Part shown: piece by piece, positions 7,484-14,934 of the stretch | Position numbering within the stretch: the first letter of the stretch is position 1 | Layout of the letters: each line of letters begins with the position of its first letter | Source of the DNA: FEN-680 sp036845225 | GTDB taxonomy: Bacteria; Actinomycetota; Geothermincolia; Fen-727; Anoxymicrobiaceae | Reading direction: 5' to 3' | Assembly: GCA_036845225.1 (NCBI GenBank) | Contig: DAIUEJ010000030.1 | Coordinates: forward strand, 1 to 36,602 | Length of the DNA: 36,602 nt | The notes under the pieces: model-generated | What the model saw: only the letters and a program-made list of their open reading frames with translations | Told to the model about the DNA's origin: nothing | The model's database searches: none | Program-made: the position numbers and the translations under genes

Positions 7484-9388
7484 CTAGCCCCGCACCCCCA
7501 GTTTGCTGAGTGTCTCCTGCGTGGGCGCTCCGCATCGGTCCAGCCCTCTGACCCGGTAATAGACCGGCAACATCCTGGCGAGCGGCACCCTCGGGCGCGG
7601 GTCGGAGGATTGCAGCTCCTCGGTCAGGCGGCGCGGGAGAGTGTCCTCGGCCCCGGTGATGCCTTCCCTGATGTTGAACAACCGCTCGATCAGGTAGGTG
7701 CGCTGGCCGGCCTGTATGTACTTCCCGAAGGTCATCTTCATCCCGGTGAGGTCCGTGATCGCCTTCGGGTGCTGCAGCAGGTCCATCGGCGGCACGATGT
7801 TCAGGGCCTGCGGATACTTCAGCATCAGCGACACGGCCGGGCCGAACCCTTCAAGGGCTTTGGCGGCGATACGGTAGAGCAGGCCTGACGGCTTCAGCCC
7901 GAGCGCCTGCTTGGGGATGGCCGTGAAAGCGGTGAACTGGCACGACCCGGAGTCCGACAGGGCGTCCAGCAGGACCTGCATCAGGGCGGTCAACTGCGGC
8001 TTGGCGCGTGTGGTCAGCGGGTCCATTGCCAGCGGGCCGATCGCCTCCAGGTAGATCATGTAGCCACCGCCGATGTGGCACGCGCCGCGGTTGGCGACCG
8101 CGTACCCCAGGCCGTGACCCACGGCTCCCCGAGGCTCGTAGCTCGCGAGCTCCATGCCCTTCACCTGCATTGCGAAGTCCGTGCCCCCGTACTTCTCGGA
8201 CATCCGCTTGACGCCGAGGGCGAGGTCAGCGCCGATCCCCCTCTTGTACGCAATGTCCTCGATGAGCTCGGTTATGCCCTCGGTCTTCCCGAACTCAAGG
8301 GGCGAATCGTAGAGGCCTTTCTCGGTCAGCTCCATTGTGAAGCCCAGCACGTTGCCGAGCGTTATGGTGTCCACGCCCATCAGGTCGGCGTGGTAGTTCC
8401 ACTCGCAGATCTTGGCGAGGTCGGGGTTCTCGATGTTCGGGCCGAGCAACCCGAGCGTCTCGTACTCGGGTCCCTTCACGTCTTTGCCCTCGACCGTGAC
8501 GCGCCTCCCGCACTTGATCACGCAGGAGGTGCAACCGAAGTTTTTCGTGAGCAGTGTGTCCGCCAGTGTCTCGCCGCTCACCTCGTCCGCCCTGTCGAAG
8601 CTTCCGCGCTGGAAGTTGTGCGTCGGCATGGTGTTGGTCGTGTTGCAGAGGTTCACGAACACCGCGGTCCCGTATGACGGCATCATCTCGCCGGTCGAGG
8701 GGTGCTCCTGGAGGATCTTGACCCATTTCTTGACGTCGGCCTGGAACTTCTCGGGGTTGGCGACCGACACCTTGGCCTTGCCCTTCGCGGTGATCGCCTT
8801 GAGGTTCTTGGAGCCCATCACGGCCCCGGCGCCCCCGCGCCCGGCCGCGCGCTCCTGCGAAATGATGCAGGCGTAGAGGACGCCGTTCTCGCCGGCGGGC
8901 CCGATCACCATCTTGCCGGTGCCTTTGGGGAGCTTCTCCTGGGTCTCTTCCGTGTCGAGCCCCCAGAGGTCCGTGGCGTCGCGAAGCTCGACGGAGCCTT
9001 CCTCGACGTGTATCCAGGTCGGTTTCGCGGCTTTGCCGCGCACGATGATGCCGTCGTAACCGGCGCGCTTCAGGGACATGCCGAAGTTCCCGCCGCAGTT
9101 GCAGGAGAGGGCGCCGCCCGTGAGCGGCGACTTGGTGGTCACGTTGAACCGGCTCGTGCACGGGGCTCCGGAGCCCACCAGCGGTCCGGTATTGGCGATG
9201 AGGACGTTGTCCGGGCTCAGCGGGTCCGTGCCCTTCGGAAGAGTATCGTACAGGATGCGGGTGGCGAGCCCTTTGCTGCCGAGGTACAGCTCGCGGAGCG
9301 CGTCCGATACCTCGTACTCGCCGACTACGCCTCCCGTGAGGTCGATGTCCAGGAATTTACCCATGTACCCGCCATAGTTACTGCTCAT
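7484..9388 (-). CDS. aor: Aldehyde:ferredoxin oxidoreductase (tungstopterin, 4Fe-4S)
   Basis: Oxidises aldehydes to carboxylic acids with ferredoxin as acceptor, or the reverse, in anaerobes. The 634-residue length is typical of the AOR family. The N-terminal pterin-binding domain begins MGKFLDIDLTGG and contains TTKSPLTGG. The cluster ligands are Cys286, Cys289 and Cys293 in a Cx2Cx3C pattern, with the fourth at Cys483 (DSGSCQF). The ERAAGRGGAGAVMGSKNLKA stretch is a second family hallmark. GAGGAG lies upstream of the ATG at 9388. It is flanked by moaD and by a MobB-like gene, mobA and fdhD, which supports a Mo/W pyranopterin enzyme. The substrate cannot be read from sequence. Confidence 0.93.
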   Translation of the reverse strand: MSSNYGGYMGKFLDIDLTGGVVGEYEVSDALRELYLGSKGLATRILYDTLPKGTDPLSPDNVLIANTGPLVGSGAPCTSRFNVTTKSPLTGGALSCNCGGNFGMSLKRAGYDGIIVRGKAAKPTWIHVEEGSVELRDATDLWGLDTEETQEKLPKGTGKMVIGPAGENGVLYACIISQERAAGRGGAGAVMGSKNLKAITAKGKAKVSVANPEKFQADVKKWVKILQEHPSTGEMMPSYGTAVFVNLCNTTNTMPTHNFQRGSFDRADEVSGETLADTLLTKNFGCTSCVIKCGRRVTVEGKDVKGPEYETLGLLGPNIENPDLAKICEWNYHADLMGVDTITLGNVLGFTMELTEKGLYDSPLEFGKTEGITELIEDIAYKRGIGADLALGVKRMSEKYGGTDFAMQVKGMELASYEPRGAVGHGLGYAVANRGACHIGGGYMIYLEAIGPLAMDPLTTRAKPQLTALMQVLLDALSDSGSCQFTAFTAIPKQALGLKPSGLLYRIAAKALEGFGPAVSLMLKYPQALNIVPPMDLLQHPKAITDLTGMKMTFGKYIQAGQRTYLIERLFNIREGITGAEDTLPRRLTEELQSSDPRPRVPLARMLPVYYRVRGLDRCGAPTQETLSKLGVRG

Positions 9389-9474
9389 TCCACGGCTCCT
9401 CGAGGTTGAGTGGCGATGTGATTATATCAAGTAGAAATGCGGCGCAACGCGAGGAACACCGGAAAATGCGCCAT

Positions 9475-9513
9475 TAGACGCAAGAAAGTGGTCTGACCCC
9501 TTTCTTGCGTCTA
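9475..9513. repeat. Palindromic GGGGTCAG-core repeat, copy B (perfect 13-bp arms)
   Basis: A perfect inverted repeat: arm TAGACGCAAGAAA at 9475-9487, core GTGGTCTGACCCC, and arm TTTCTTGCGTCTA at 9501-9513. The last three bases are the TAG stop codon of the upstream minus-strand gene, so the arm and the reading frame end coincide. It shares core and CGCAA arm with copy A. A T-run follows neither arm, so any terminator role would not be a classical one. Confidence 0.85.
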
Positions 9514-10176
9514 GAAGCAGCCCAGTTGGCAGCGGGTGATCTTGATGTTCGCCAGGTCGAGGGCACGCCCCACGACGGCGAGCGGCACTCCCATCTCGCG
9601 AGCCATCTCGTGGGCTTTCTCGCAAGAGACGCGGCCTTCAACGGCCGCCTCTCTGACGGCGTCCACGACGTGCTGAGGGACATCATCGGGCATATTATCT
9701 TCTCCCAGTCTCGAGCGGACGAGGTCCAGGGCTTTGCCGAAAGCCCGGTCGCGCTCCTCGTCGCCACGGTATATGAGCACCTTCCGCGCCCCGGTCTCCT
9801 CCTTGAGGGCTGCCTCAAGGCCCGTCTCGCCGTCGCCCTCGTAAGGCGGGCCCCACTCGACGAGCACCAGGTCCGAGCCCTTCGCGGCCTCGCGCACCTC
9901 GGGCTCCAGCGACGCGGTGGGCGTGTCGGTCAGGAACACTTTCACGGCTACAGAGAGGCCGACAAAGGGCTCGTTCGTCTCGAGGACGACGGTCGGGTCC
10001 TCCCCGAGCTCGCATCCGCGCAGCCAGTCCTCGATCTGCTCTCCGGTAGCAGGCTCCTGGCTCTCGTCGCCCCGCTCCAGCGCGAACATCCAGGTGTCTT
10101 CGATCCCGGCATGGATCGCCTCGGCAAGCTCTCGCTTCCCTTGTGTCCCGCTGACCTTGATTATCTTCACCGGCAC
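9511..10176 (-). CDS. MobB-like protein with C-terminal CQLGCF domain (Mo/W cofactor context)
   Basis: A 221-residue protein not firmly recognised. The N-terminal half (MPVKIIKVSGTQGKREL, then SDLVLVEWGPP near residues 100-115) has the general pattern of MobB-type nucleotide-binding proteins, but the P-loop is degenerate: there is no GKS/GKT. After an acidic linker, a helical domain of about 65 residues (from DVPQHVVDAVREAA) has a helix-turn-helix look and ends ITRCQLGCF, with two cysteines four residues apart at the very C-terminus. It overlaps the mobA stop by 10 bp and precedes the AOR gene, so it is probably translated with mobA and may help cofactor maturation or sensing. The function is inference; its reality as a gene is well supported by the overlap and the codon pattern. 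Confidence 0.75.
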   Translation of the reverse strand: MPVKIIKVSGTQGKRELAEAIHAGIEDTWMFALERGDESQEPATGEQIEDWLRGCELGEDPTVVLETNEPFVGLSVAVKVFLTDTPTASLEPEVREAAKGSDLVLVEWGPPYEGDGETGLEAALKEETGARKVLIYRGDEERDRAFGKALDLVRSRLGEDNMPDDVPQHVVDAVREAAVEGRVSCEKAHEMAREMGVPLAVVGRALDLANIKITRCQLGCF

Positions 10177-10796
10177 TCCGCCTTGCCTTCGCCGTCATCG
10201 GCCAGGCCCGTCGCACGCCTCATGTCATCAGGTTCGTTGACGTTGGTGAGAAGCCTGCCGCCGGGGTCGATCCGGAGCAGTTCTTCCCAGGGAACGTAGC
10301 GCACGTCGACCTTTTCGAAAAAATCAGTGACTTTGAGGTCTCCCTCCTCGAGCTGGGAGGCGATCACCGGCGCGCAGCTCTTGCGGTAGGCCGCATGCAG
10401 GGGCTCGAGCCCCGAGGGAGTTGCGGGGACCGCCACATCATGGCCGGCGAGCCCGGCGAGCACCAGGGCGACCGCTTCGCGCCTGATAAACGGCATGTCG
10501 CAGGCGACCACGAAATTCTCTTCCGTCCCCGAGACGAGGAGCCCGCTCAGGATTCCCCCGAGAGGCCCTTTGCCGCTCACCGGCTCCTCGACCACCCTCA
10601 CACCTGGCGCTTCGCCTTCTAAGGCTTTCAGCCTGGCCACGCGGTCGGCGTTGCAGACGATGAGTATCTCTTCGAAGAGCCCGTCGAGGGCCTCGAGCTG
10701 GATGCTTATCACGCGCCGGCCGGAGACCTCCATGAACGCTTTGTCGCCAGGCATCCTCTTGCTCGCTCCCCCGGCGAGGATTATGCCGGTGGCCAT
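10167..10796 (-). CDS. mobA: Molybdenum cofactor guanylyltransferase MobA
   Basis: Attaches GMP to molybdopterin to form the MGD cofactor used by enzymes such as formate dehydrogenase. The 209-residue protein starts MATGIILAGGASKRMPGDK, the NTP-transferase signature with the GTP-binding loop, and has the metal-binding CDMPF segment near residue 98. The start shares its A with the fdhD stop (TGATG), and the 3' end overlaps the next gene by 10 bp, so all three are likely translationally coupled. AOR itself uses a non-nucleotide pterin, so MobA implies an additional MGD enzyme encoded elsewhere. Confidence 0.93.
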   Translation of the reverse strand: MATGIILAGGASKRMPGDKAFMEVSGRRVISIQLEALDGLFEEILIVCNADRVARLKALEGEAPGVRVVEEPVSGKGPLGGILSGLLVSGTEENFVVACDMPFIRREAVALVLAGLAGHDVAVPATPSGLEPLHAAYRKSCAPVIASQLEEGDLKVTDFFEKVDVRYVPWEELLRIDPGGRLLTNVNEPDDMRRATGLADDGEGKAECR

Positions 10797-11668
10797 CAGG
10801 CGCCGCCGACGCGCTCGGGGTGGGAGTAGATATTGAACCCGGCGCCCCGGAGGAATCCGACCAGGGTGACTCCTGTCTTCTTCCCGACTTCAACGCCGAG
10901 GGCGGTGGGAGCGGATACCGAGCAGACCAGGGGCACGCCGGCTCTCGCGGCCTTGAGGACCATCTCGTAGGAAAGGCGGCCCGAAAGGACCAGCCCTTTG
11001 TCCGCCGCGCTCTCGCCCGACATCAGCAGGTAGCCGAGGACCTTGTCCACCGCGTTGTGGCGCCCCACGTCTTCCTTGACCAGGAGCATCCGGCCGCCTC
11101 CGTCGAACAGCCCGGCGCCGTGCGTGCCGCCGCTGACCTTGAAGATCTCCTGTCCGGCCAGGAGCGCGTCGGGCGCCTTGAGGATCACGTCCGGCGAGAA
11201 CACCGTGTCGCTCTCGACCACTACAGACTCGAGGTCCACCTCGCGGGAGAGATCCGCGCCACCGCACCCGGTGCGTACGACCCGGGCTGTAGAAAAACGG
11301 TCCGCCCCCGAAGCCAGGGACGCCTTGATCTCGACCAGGTTCCCGGGGCCGGCCCGGCCGCCGCCCTCCGCCTGCCCGCCGTCGTCGGAGTCCATGCCTT
11401 TGAAGTCGCCCTCGACGCAGTGATTGATGAGTTCTATCTGCCCGCGTTCGCTGATAAGCCCCTCGCTCAGGCAGAAGCCGGCGGCGAGCAGCACGTCATC
11501 GCCGGGCAGGCGCATCAGGTACACCAGGGGCGAGCCGTTCAGCCTGATCTCAAGGGGTTCCTCTCGCGCGACCACGTCATCGACGGGGTAGGAGTCGCCA
11601 CCGTGGTAGCGTACGATCCCGAAAGTCGTCAGGGCGTCCTGCCGTTCTTCGTCGTCCGGGTCCGCCAT
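10796..11668 (-). CDS. fdhD: FdhD sulfurtransferase for formate dehydrogenase maturation
   Basis: FdhD passes sulfur from IscS to the bis-MGD cofactor of formate dehydrogenase. The 290-residue protein shows EEPLEIRLNG near the N-terminus, LLAAGFCLSEGLI, and the strongly conserved VKEDVGRHNAVDKV and GRLSYEMVLKAARAGVP segments. The Cys loop reads RTGCGGADL: only one cysteine of the CxxC pair known in E. coli is present. The start ATG lies 2 bp after the response-regulator stop, and its TGA overlaps the mobA ATG. No formate dehydrogenase is in the window, so its client must lie elsewhere. Confidence 0.94.
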   Translation of the reverse strand: MADPDDEERQDALTTFGIVRYHGGDSYPVDDVVAREEPLEIRLNGSPLVYLMRLPGDDVLLAAGFCLSEGLISERGQIELINHCVEGDFKGMDSDDGGQAEGGGRAGPGNLVEIKASLASGADRFSTARVVRTGCGGADLSREVDLESVVVESDTVFSPDVILKAPDALLAGQEIFKVSGGTHGAGLFDGGGRMLLVKEDVGRHNAVDKVLGYLLMSGESAADKGLVLSGRLSYEMVLKAARAGVPLVCSVSAPTALGVEVGKKTGVTLVGFLRGAGFNIYSHPERVGGA

Positions 11669-11670
11669 GG

Positions 11671-12069
11671 TCAGGCCTCTTCCGGGGCAAGGACCTCGTC
11701 GATCTTGCCCATCAGATCCTCTGGCTTGAACGGTTTGGTGATGTACCCTTGCGCGCCCAGGGCCAGCCCTCTCTCGACGTGCTCGCGGCCGGTCCGCGCG
11801 GACACGAAGATGACGGGGATGTGTCCGACTTCGGGATCCAGCTTGAGCTTACGGAGCACCTCGAAGCCGTCGATGTCGGGCATCATGATGTCGAGCAGGA
11901 CCACGTCGGGCGTCTCGCGCCGTACCCGCGAGTAACCGCTGAGGCCGCTGAAAGCTTCGAGCACTTCCGCGCCGCGGATCCGCAGCATCACCTTGATGAC
12001 CTTCACCATGTCAGGGTCGTCGTCGATGACGGCTATTCGCAAGTGTTTCTTGCTGTCCTTCTCTCTCAC
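11671..12069 (-). CDS. Single-domain response regulator
   Basis: A CheY-like receiver of 132 residues without an output domain. The acidic pocket is DDD at 16-18, the phospho-acceptor is Asp60 in VVLLDIMMPDIDG, followed by Ser90 (VSA) and Lys112 (TKPF). I chose the GTG at 12069 because GGAG lies 6 nt upstream and the receiver fold begins soon after. A longer open frame extends to 12333, but its extra residues look non-coding and it would overlap the divergent ABC gene. It is followed after 2 bp by fdhD, an unusual partner. The partner kinase is unknown; the only kinase in the window is at 31775. Confidence 0.88.
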   Translation of the reverse strand: MREKDSKKHLRIAVIDDDPDMVKVIKVMLRIRGAEVLEAFSGLSGYSRVRRETPDVVLLDIMMPDIDGFEVLRKLKLDPEVGHIPVIFVSARTGREHVERGLALGAQGYITKPFKPEDLMGKIDEVLAPEEA

Positions 12070-12213
12070 GCGGATCTCCGGCGGGGACGAAGCCCCTGGC
12101 TCGATTGGGTCCTGCAGAGTCCCTGCGGACCTGTATGGGCTATTGTATCTTTTTATCGCCCGTTTCCACATCCTTCCGGACGGCGGTGACTTCGCCGGGG
12201 GCTCTCGCCTCGC

Positions 12214-12243
12214 TTGACCCCGGGGCACGCTGGAAACTAGCAT
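12214..12243 (+). promoter_or_regulatory. Candidate sigma70-type promoter for the ABC ATPase gene
   Basis: TTGACC at 12214-12219 and TAGCAT at 12238-12243 are separated by 18 bp, a near-consensus pair in the divergent gap between the response regulator and the ABC ATPase, about 50 bp before the latter's start codon. This is pattern matching only. Confidence 0.4.
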
Positions 12244-12292
12244 AAACACGGAAGCGTCAGGTTCTCCATGGATTCTTCTGAAAGGAACCTTC

Positions 12293-13009
12293 TTGGACGA
12301 CAACGTGACTGTGCTGCTCGAAAAGGTTTCCAAGACCTACCAGATGGGCGAAGTAGAGGTGCGAGCCCTCAAAGAGGTCGACCTCACGGCGGTGAAGGGC
12401 GAGTTCATAGTGGCGCTGGGGCCGAGTGGCTCGGGCAAGACCACGATGCTCAACTGCATCGGCGGGATCGACTCTCCCACCAGCGGAAAGATCGTAGTCG
12501 GCGGCCACGACATCTCGACATTGAACGAGAAGGAGCTCACGAAGTTCCGCCGCGACACCGTCGGCTTTATCTTCCAGTTCTTCAACCTGATACCGACACT
12601 CACCGCGCGTGAGAACGTCGAGTTCGCGCTTGACCTGGTGCCAAAGGAGAAGCGCGGGTCGGCGCTGGACGTCCTCGAGCAGGTCGGACTCGGTCCCAGG
12701 GCCAACCACTTCCCGAGCCAGCTCTCGGGCGGGGAGCAGCAGCGCGTGGCGATTGCGAGGGCGCTGGCGAAGAGGCCGCCGGTGGTGCTGTGCGACGAGC
12801 CGACGGGCGAGCTCGACTACGACACGGGAATAATGATCCTGCGCCTGATGCGCGACATCGCCAAGCAGGAGAACTGCAACTTCCTGATGGTCACGCACAA
12901 CTCCGCCATCGCGCAGATCGCGAACAAAGTCGTGCACCTGCACAGCGGCGAGATATCGAAGATCGACATAAACGAGAACCCCGAGGACCCCGAAAACCTG
13001 GTCTGGTAG
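12293..13009 (+). CDS. LolD/MacB-type ABC transporter ATP-binding protein (orphan)
   Basis: A 238-residue ATPase of the family that pairs with FtsX-like permeases (LolCDE, MacB, SalX type). Walker A is GPSGSGKTT at 43-51, followed by a Q-loop in FIFQFFNLIPTLTARENV, the signature LSGGEQQR, Walker B VVLCDEPTGELD, and the switch His in VTHNS. The start is TTG at 12293 with AAAGGA upstream; a GTG at codon 5 is an alternative. A candidate promoter precedes it. No FtsX-type permease gene is next to it on either side: the downstream neighbours run in the opposite direction. Its partner must be elsewhere, or it acts with a remote permease. Confidence 0.92.
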   Translation: MDDNVTVLLEKVSKTYQMGEVEVRALKEVDLTAVKGEFIVALGPSGSGKTTMLNCIGGIDSPTSGKIVVGGHDISTLNEKELTKFRRDTVGFIFQFFNLIPTLTARENVEFALDLVPKEKRGSALDVLEQVGLGPRANHFPSQLSGGEQQRVAIARALAKRPPVVLCDEPTGELDYDTGIMILRLMRDIAKQENCNFLMVTHNSAIAQIANKVVHLHSGEISKIDINENPEDPENLVW

Positions 13010-13067
13010 ACACGGCCTTCTCCAGCCTGTCTCTCAGGCACTGGATCTTACTTTCGCTCGCGCCCGG

Positions 13068-13426
13068 TCAATCGACGACCACCCGGTCGCCCGCAACTGT
13101 CCCAGTCCTGGCGAGAGTCCCGGGCGGGAGCTCCACTGTGGTACGCGCGCGCCGCACCCAGGGCGAGACCTTGCCGGGCTGGAGGTCCCCCACGCAGCGC
13201 ACGGCGGTGCCATGCTTGTCCAGGAAGAGTGCGTCGATGGGGAACTTCATCCCGACCATGTGGACCTGCCGGCAGCGTGGGAACACCAGCGCCTCCTCGG
13301 GCGCCATCGATTCGCGCCCAGCAGGCCTCGCCGACGTTCCCTGTGTTTGAGCGCGAAACGGACGTCGGTCGCCAGGGCCGTCCCGCGAGTGATGTTTCGC
13401 AGGACCACCCGCTCAGGAGCACTCAT
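13068..13426 (-). pseudogene. DUF192 family protein, disrupted by a single-base frameshift
   Basis: Read from ATG at 13426, the protein begins MSAPERVVLRNITRG and continues to RRGLLG, the start of a DUF192 domain. The rest of the domain (RESMAPEEALVFPRC, then HMVGMKFPIDALFLD and a C-terminal ELPPGTL segment) is in another frame, open from 13307 to 13068. The break is near 13314-13317: adding one C to read GGC-CGC would rejoin LLG and RES, so one base is missing. The start overlaps the acyltransferase stop by 14 bp. Either a real pseudogene or a consensus error in the assembly; the strong conservation of both halves makes a recent event or an error most likely. DUF192 function is poorly known. 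Confidence 0.8.
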
Positions 13427-14057
13427 CGGTGCAGACCGGACCCGCGTCGCCCTCCGACCGTTCCCTCAGGACACGGCAGGGGACGCCACAGGCGATGGTG
13501 TTGGGCGGGACGTCGCAGGTCACCACGGAACCGGCGCCTATGACCGCGCCGTCTCCGATGGTCACTCCCTTGGTGACGACCACGCCCGCGCCCAGCCAGC
13601 AGTCGGAGCCGATGGTGACCGGGCCGTATGTGCCGTACTGCAGGCGCATGGGAGTGCCGGGATCGGTGCCGTGGTCGGCGCAGTTGACGTTGATGAAGGG
13701 GCCGAACATGGTGTCACGTCCGATGGTAAGGTCGTCGAAGGCGTTGAGGATGTTGTAAGGGCCGATGCCCGCGTTGTTGCCAATGCTCATGGTCGCCTTG
13801 TTGGCGACCGCCAGCCGCGCGCCGGTGTCGATCGTGACCTCGTCACCGATGATGATACGCCCGTCATCGTGGCCCCTGACCTCGACGGTGCGTGGGATGA
13901 AGACCCCGCGGCCGGTCTTGAAGGTGGAGTTGCCGGCGAGTGCGAGGTCGATCCAGCCGGATACCCAGGAGTCCGGGCCGAGGTCGGCTCCCTTCCTCCT
14001 GAGGCACCAGGTGTTGAAGACCACTCTCGCGTAGCCGGACCACTTGTTCGTGCCCAT
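13413..14057 (-). CDS. Left-handed beta-helix (hexapeptide repeat) acyltransferase
   Basis: A 214-residue protein of the LbH acetyltransferase type. Hexapeptide-like turns run through most of its length, for example IIIGDEVTIDTGARLAV, MSIGNNAGIGPYN, LTIGRDTMFGPF, VTIGSDCWLGAGVVV and VTIGDGAVIGAGSVV. The NCADHGTDPGTPM loop carries the likely catalytic His, as in maltose/galactoside-type O-acetyltransferases, and the end NTIACGVPCRVLRER is typical. I chose the ATG at 14057 because GGAGGAG lies directly upstream; the open frame extends further but is poor. The substrate is probably a sugar or polysaccharide, but this cannot be read out. It is followed by the overlapping DUF192 gene. Confidence 0.88.
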   Translation of the reverse strand: MGTNKWSGYARVVFNTWCLRRKGADLGPDSWVSGWIDLALAGNSTFKTGRGVFIPRTVEVRGHDDGRIIIGDEVTIDTGARLAVANKATMSIGNNAGIGPYNILNAFDDLTIGRDTMFGPFINVNCADHGTDPGTPMRLQYGTYGPVTIGSDCWLGAGVVVTKGVTIGDGAVIGAGSVVTCDVPPNTIACGVPCRVLRERSEGDAGPVCTDECS

Positions 14058-14118
14058 CTCTCCTCCCCCAGCATAGCGCGCCCGGCAGACTTCTTTTTCG
14101 GTGCGCGCTTGAAACCCT

Positions 14119-14832
14119 TCAACGCAATACCATACCACGGTACCCGGCCGCCTGCGGCTCGAGGTCGCCGGCGTCCGCGAAGCTGTAATACGCGCCCTCA
14201 GAGCCCACGATCACGTGGTCGAGCATCGGGATGCCCAGTATTCGGCCGACCTCTTCCAGGCGTCCGGTGATGCGCCTGTCTTCGTCTGAGGGGACCGGGT
14301 CGCCGCTCGGGTGGTTGTGGGCAAAGATCACACCCGAAGCCGCGTGGCGCAGCGCCGGGCGGAACGATTCTCGTGGGTGGACTATGCTCGCGGTGAGCGT
14401 ACCCTTGGAGATCATCGTCGTGTTTATCAGCCTGAGCTTGGCGTCGACCATCGCGCAGCAGAAGACCTCGACCCGCTCGTTCAGCATGGAAGGCCAGAAG
14501 GTGTTGTAGACGTCCGCGGACGATGCGAGCCGCTCGCCGCGGCGCACTCCTCGCAGTGACCGCCGTCCTAACTCGACTCCGGCCACCAGCGCGGCGGCTT
14601 TGACCTCGCCGATGCCTCTGAAGAAAGTCAGTTCGCCCTGGTCGAGAGCCTCCATGGTCGCAGGAGGTCCGAGCTCCTGAGTGTACTCGAGGGCGCGGTC
14701 CGCCGCGTCGGCTACCGGGACAACGCCGCCGAACATCAGGATGAGCAGCTCGAAGTCGGTCAGTGTTTCGGGTCCGCGACAAGTGAGAGAGTCGATGAGC
14801 GCATAGTGGGCTGCCGCCGCGTCACGGGTCAT
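14119..14832 (-). CDS. radC: RadC family JAMM/MPN+ protein
   Basis: A 237-residue protein with an N-terminal helix-hairpin-helix-like region (FFRGIGEVKAAAL near 70-82) and a C-terminal MPN+ domain whose metal motif HNHPSGDPVPSDED lies at about 172-185. RadC was once linked to DNA repair, but its role remains unclear; the JAMM motif suggests a zinc hydrolase. The family length is about 225 residues, so it is complete. GGAAGGGGG precedes the ATG at 14832. It runs in the same direction as the acyltransferase, 61 bp away. Confidence 0.94.
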   Translation of the reverse strand: MTRDAAAAHYALIDSLTCRGPETLTDFELLILMFGGVVPVADAADRALEYTQELGPPATMEALDQGELTFFRGIGEVKAAALVAGVELGRRSLRGVRRGERLASSADVYNTFWPSMLNERVEVFCCAMVDAKLRLINTTMISKGTLTASIVHPRESFRPALRHAASGVIFAHNHPSGDPVPSDEDRRITGRLEEVGRILGIPMLDHVIVGSEGAYYSFADAGDLEPQAAGYRGMVLR

Positions 14833-14934
14833 GGGGCCCCCTTCCTGGCCTGAAAGGCCGTTTCGGGGAGAGGTGAAACCAATACAAGCACATTCTACAC
14901 CAATGCGCCGACAGATGGAACAGGCTTGCTAAGC

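Noticed and set aside
12070..12333. N-terminal extension of the response regulator
   Set aside because: The added residues resemble no receiver, and a GTG with GGAG gives a normal-length protein.
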